Shown: positions 5,740-5,918 of the stretch, piece after piece
Layout of the letters: each line of letters begins with the position of its first letter
Numbering within the stretch: the stretch's first letter is position 1
Source: Pseudomonadota bacterium
GTDB lineage: Bacteria > Pseudomonadota > Gammaproteobacteria > Legionellales > Legionellaceae
Reading direction: 5' to 3'
Assembly (NCBI GenBank): GCA_021807845.1
Contig: JAKBCM010000087.1
Location: 1 to 5,918, forward strand
DNA: 5,918 nucleotides
Made by a program: the position numbers and the translations under genes
The notes under the pieces: generated by a model
What the model saw: the letters and a program-made list of their open reading frames with translations, nothing else
Database searches by the model: none
What the model was told of the DNA's origin: nothing

Positions 5740-5750
5740 AAATGCATTTT
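5739..5750. promoter_or_regulatory. Perfect 12-bp palindrome, possible operator
   Basis: AAAATGCATTTT is a perfect palindrome that abuts the outer end of the long hairpin. A palindrome of this kind in a leader may bind a dimeric regulator, but AT-rich palindromes also arise by chance. Confidence 0.25.
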
Positions 5751-5760
5751 ATGTTTAAAT

Positions 5761-5771
5761 AATTGACAATT
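5761..5771. promoter_or_regulatory. Odd palindrome AATTG-A-CAATT, possible operator
   Basis: AATTG and CAATT are inverted around a single A. The site lies at the start point expected for the candidate promoter at 5769-5798, a usual place for a repressor to bind. No regulator gene is in the window. Confidence 0.25.
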
Positions 5772-5798
5772 ATCCCACGTTTTCGGTCGTTGGATCAA
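5769..5798 (-). promoter_or_regulatory. Candidate distal promoter of the 414-residue gene cluster
   Basis: TTGATC (5798-5793) and GATAAT (5774-5769) on the - strand are 18 bases apart, with 4/6 and 5/6 matches. Transcription would start near 5762, about 108 bases upstream of the GTG start, so the long hairpin would lie in the leader and could attenuate the transcript. Confidence 0.35.
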
Positions 5799-5918
5799 GT
5801 TTTTCAGTATCTTGTTGCAGGGCGAACTTATACAATAAAAAATAAACACAATATGTCGTCATTGCGAACGTAGGGAAGTAATCCAGTTCAGATTTCCAAA
5901 GAAGCATCGTTCTGGATG
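5770..5918 (-). CDS. Possible 3' end of a reading frame entering from the right edge; may be spurious
   Basis: A frame of 48 codons is open from the window edge to TAA at 5772-5770, without a start of its own being required. The last part (K-F-A-L-Q-Q-D-T-E-K-L-D-P-T-T-E-N) looks protein-like, and a hydrophobic stretch (T-Y-C-V-Y-F-L-L-Y) precedes it. The first part (L-D-Y-F-P-T-F-A-M-T) is just the translation of the dispersed repeat at 5857-5886, a common source of spurious frames. In its favour, the terminator-like hairpin lies about 30 bases past the stop. No function can be proposed. Confidence 0.25.
   Translation of the reverse strand, partial: SRTMLLWKSELDYFPTFAMTTYCVYFLLYKFALQQDTEKLDPTTENVG
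5857..5918. repeat. Dispersed palindromic repeat, cut by the window end
   Basis: The arm at 5857-5886 (beginning CGTCATTGCGA and ending GAAGTAATCCAG) closely resembles a short repeat that I recall as widespread in intergenic DNA of Legionella, rickettsiae and other bacteria. ATCCAG (5881-5886) recurs inverted as CTGGAT (5912-5917) after 25 bases, as expected if a second, inverted arm continues past the window. The family match is from memory; the inverted ends are seen directly. Confidence 0.55.

Noticed and set aside
5763..5768. Perfect TTGACA on the + strand, considered as a -35 for a rightward promoter
   Set aside because: There is no acceptable -10 at 16-18 bases and no + strand gene follows in the window.
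5818..5827. CAGGGCGAAC, identical to part of the left-hand repeat (60-69)
   Set aside because: Ten bases without the rest of the hairpin is not enough to call a second copy.

Overview
The window reads as chromosomal DNA of a moderately AT-rich gammaproteobacterium, most probably Legionella or a close relative. This rests on three things: a class D (OXA-type) beta-lactamase of the kind carried by some Legionella species; two large related orphan proteins that look like type IV (Dot/Icm) secretion substrates; and short palindromic dispersed repeats at both ends of the window. The genus is inferred; no ribosomal or other marker gene is present.

Layout from left to right. (1) At 30-71 there is a dispersed-repeat hairpin, followed by a small orphan gene on the + strand (142-540). 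(2) A 625-residue orphan protein on the - strand (546-2423) converges on that gene with only 5 bp between the stop codons. Its intrinsic terminator, a 10-bp stem with a UUCG loop, lies inside the 3' end of the small gene. (3) A 119-bp divergent intergenic region holds a good promoter for the 625-residue gene, with an 11-bp-period direct repeat just upstream of its -35. (4) A class D beta-lactamase on the + strand (2543-3388) overlaps by 16 bp, tail to tail, with (5) a compact - strand cluster. In transcription order the cluster is a 414-residue orphan protein (4410-5654), an alkyladenine-type DNA glycosylase (3814-4407) and a GNAT acetyltransferase (3373-3810), with gaps of 2 and 3 bp. (6) At the right end, the leader of this cluster is crowded with palindromes, and the window closes in part of a second dispersed repeat, through which a short open frame runs off the edge.

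The main point of interest is the pair of large proteins. They share an N-terminal block (F-x-H-x-T-x-S-S, then A-P-x-x-G-E-x-x-x-G-G) and a block near the middle or C-terminus (E-F-R-A, G-E-D-I, A-T, E-E-N), so they are paralogues. The longer one adds a helical region, two membrane segments and a Glu-rich tail near its C-terminus. The H-x-T start is reminiscent of ADP-ribosyltransferase-like toxins, but this is a hypothesis. The beta-lactamase acts in the periplasm on beta-lactams, the glycosylase removes alkylated bases from DNA, and the GNAT protein transfers an acyl group to an unknown acceptor. No single pathway joins them; the close spacing indicates co-expression of the 414-residue protein with the repair enzyme and the acetyltransferase.
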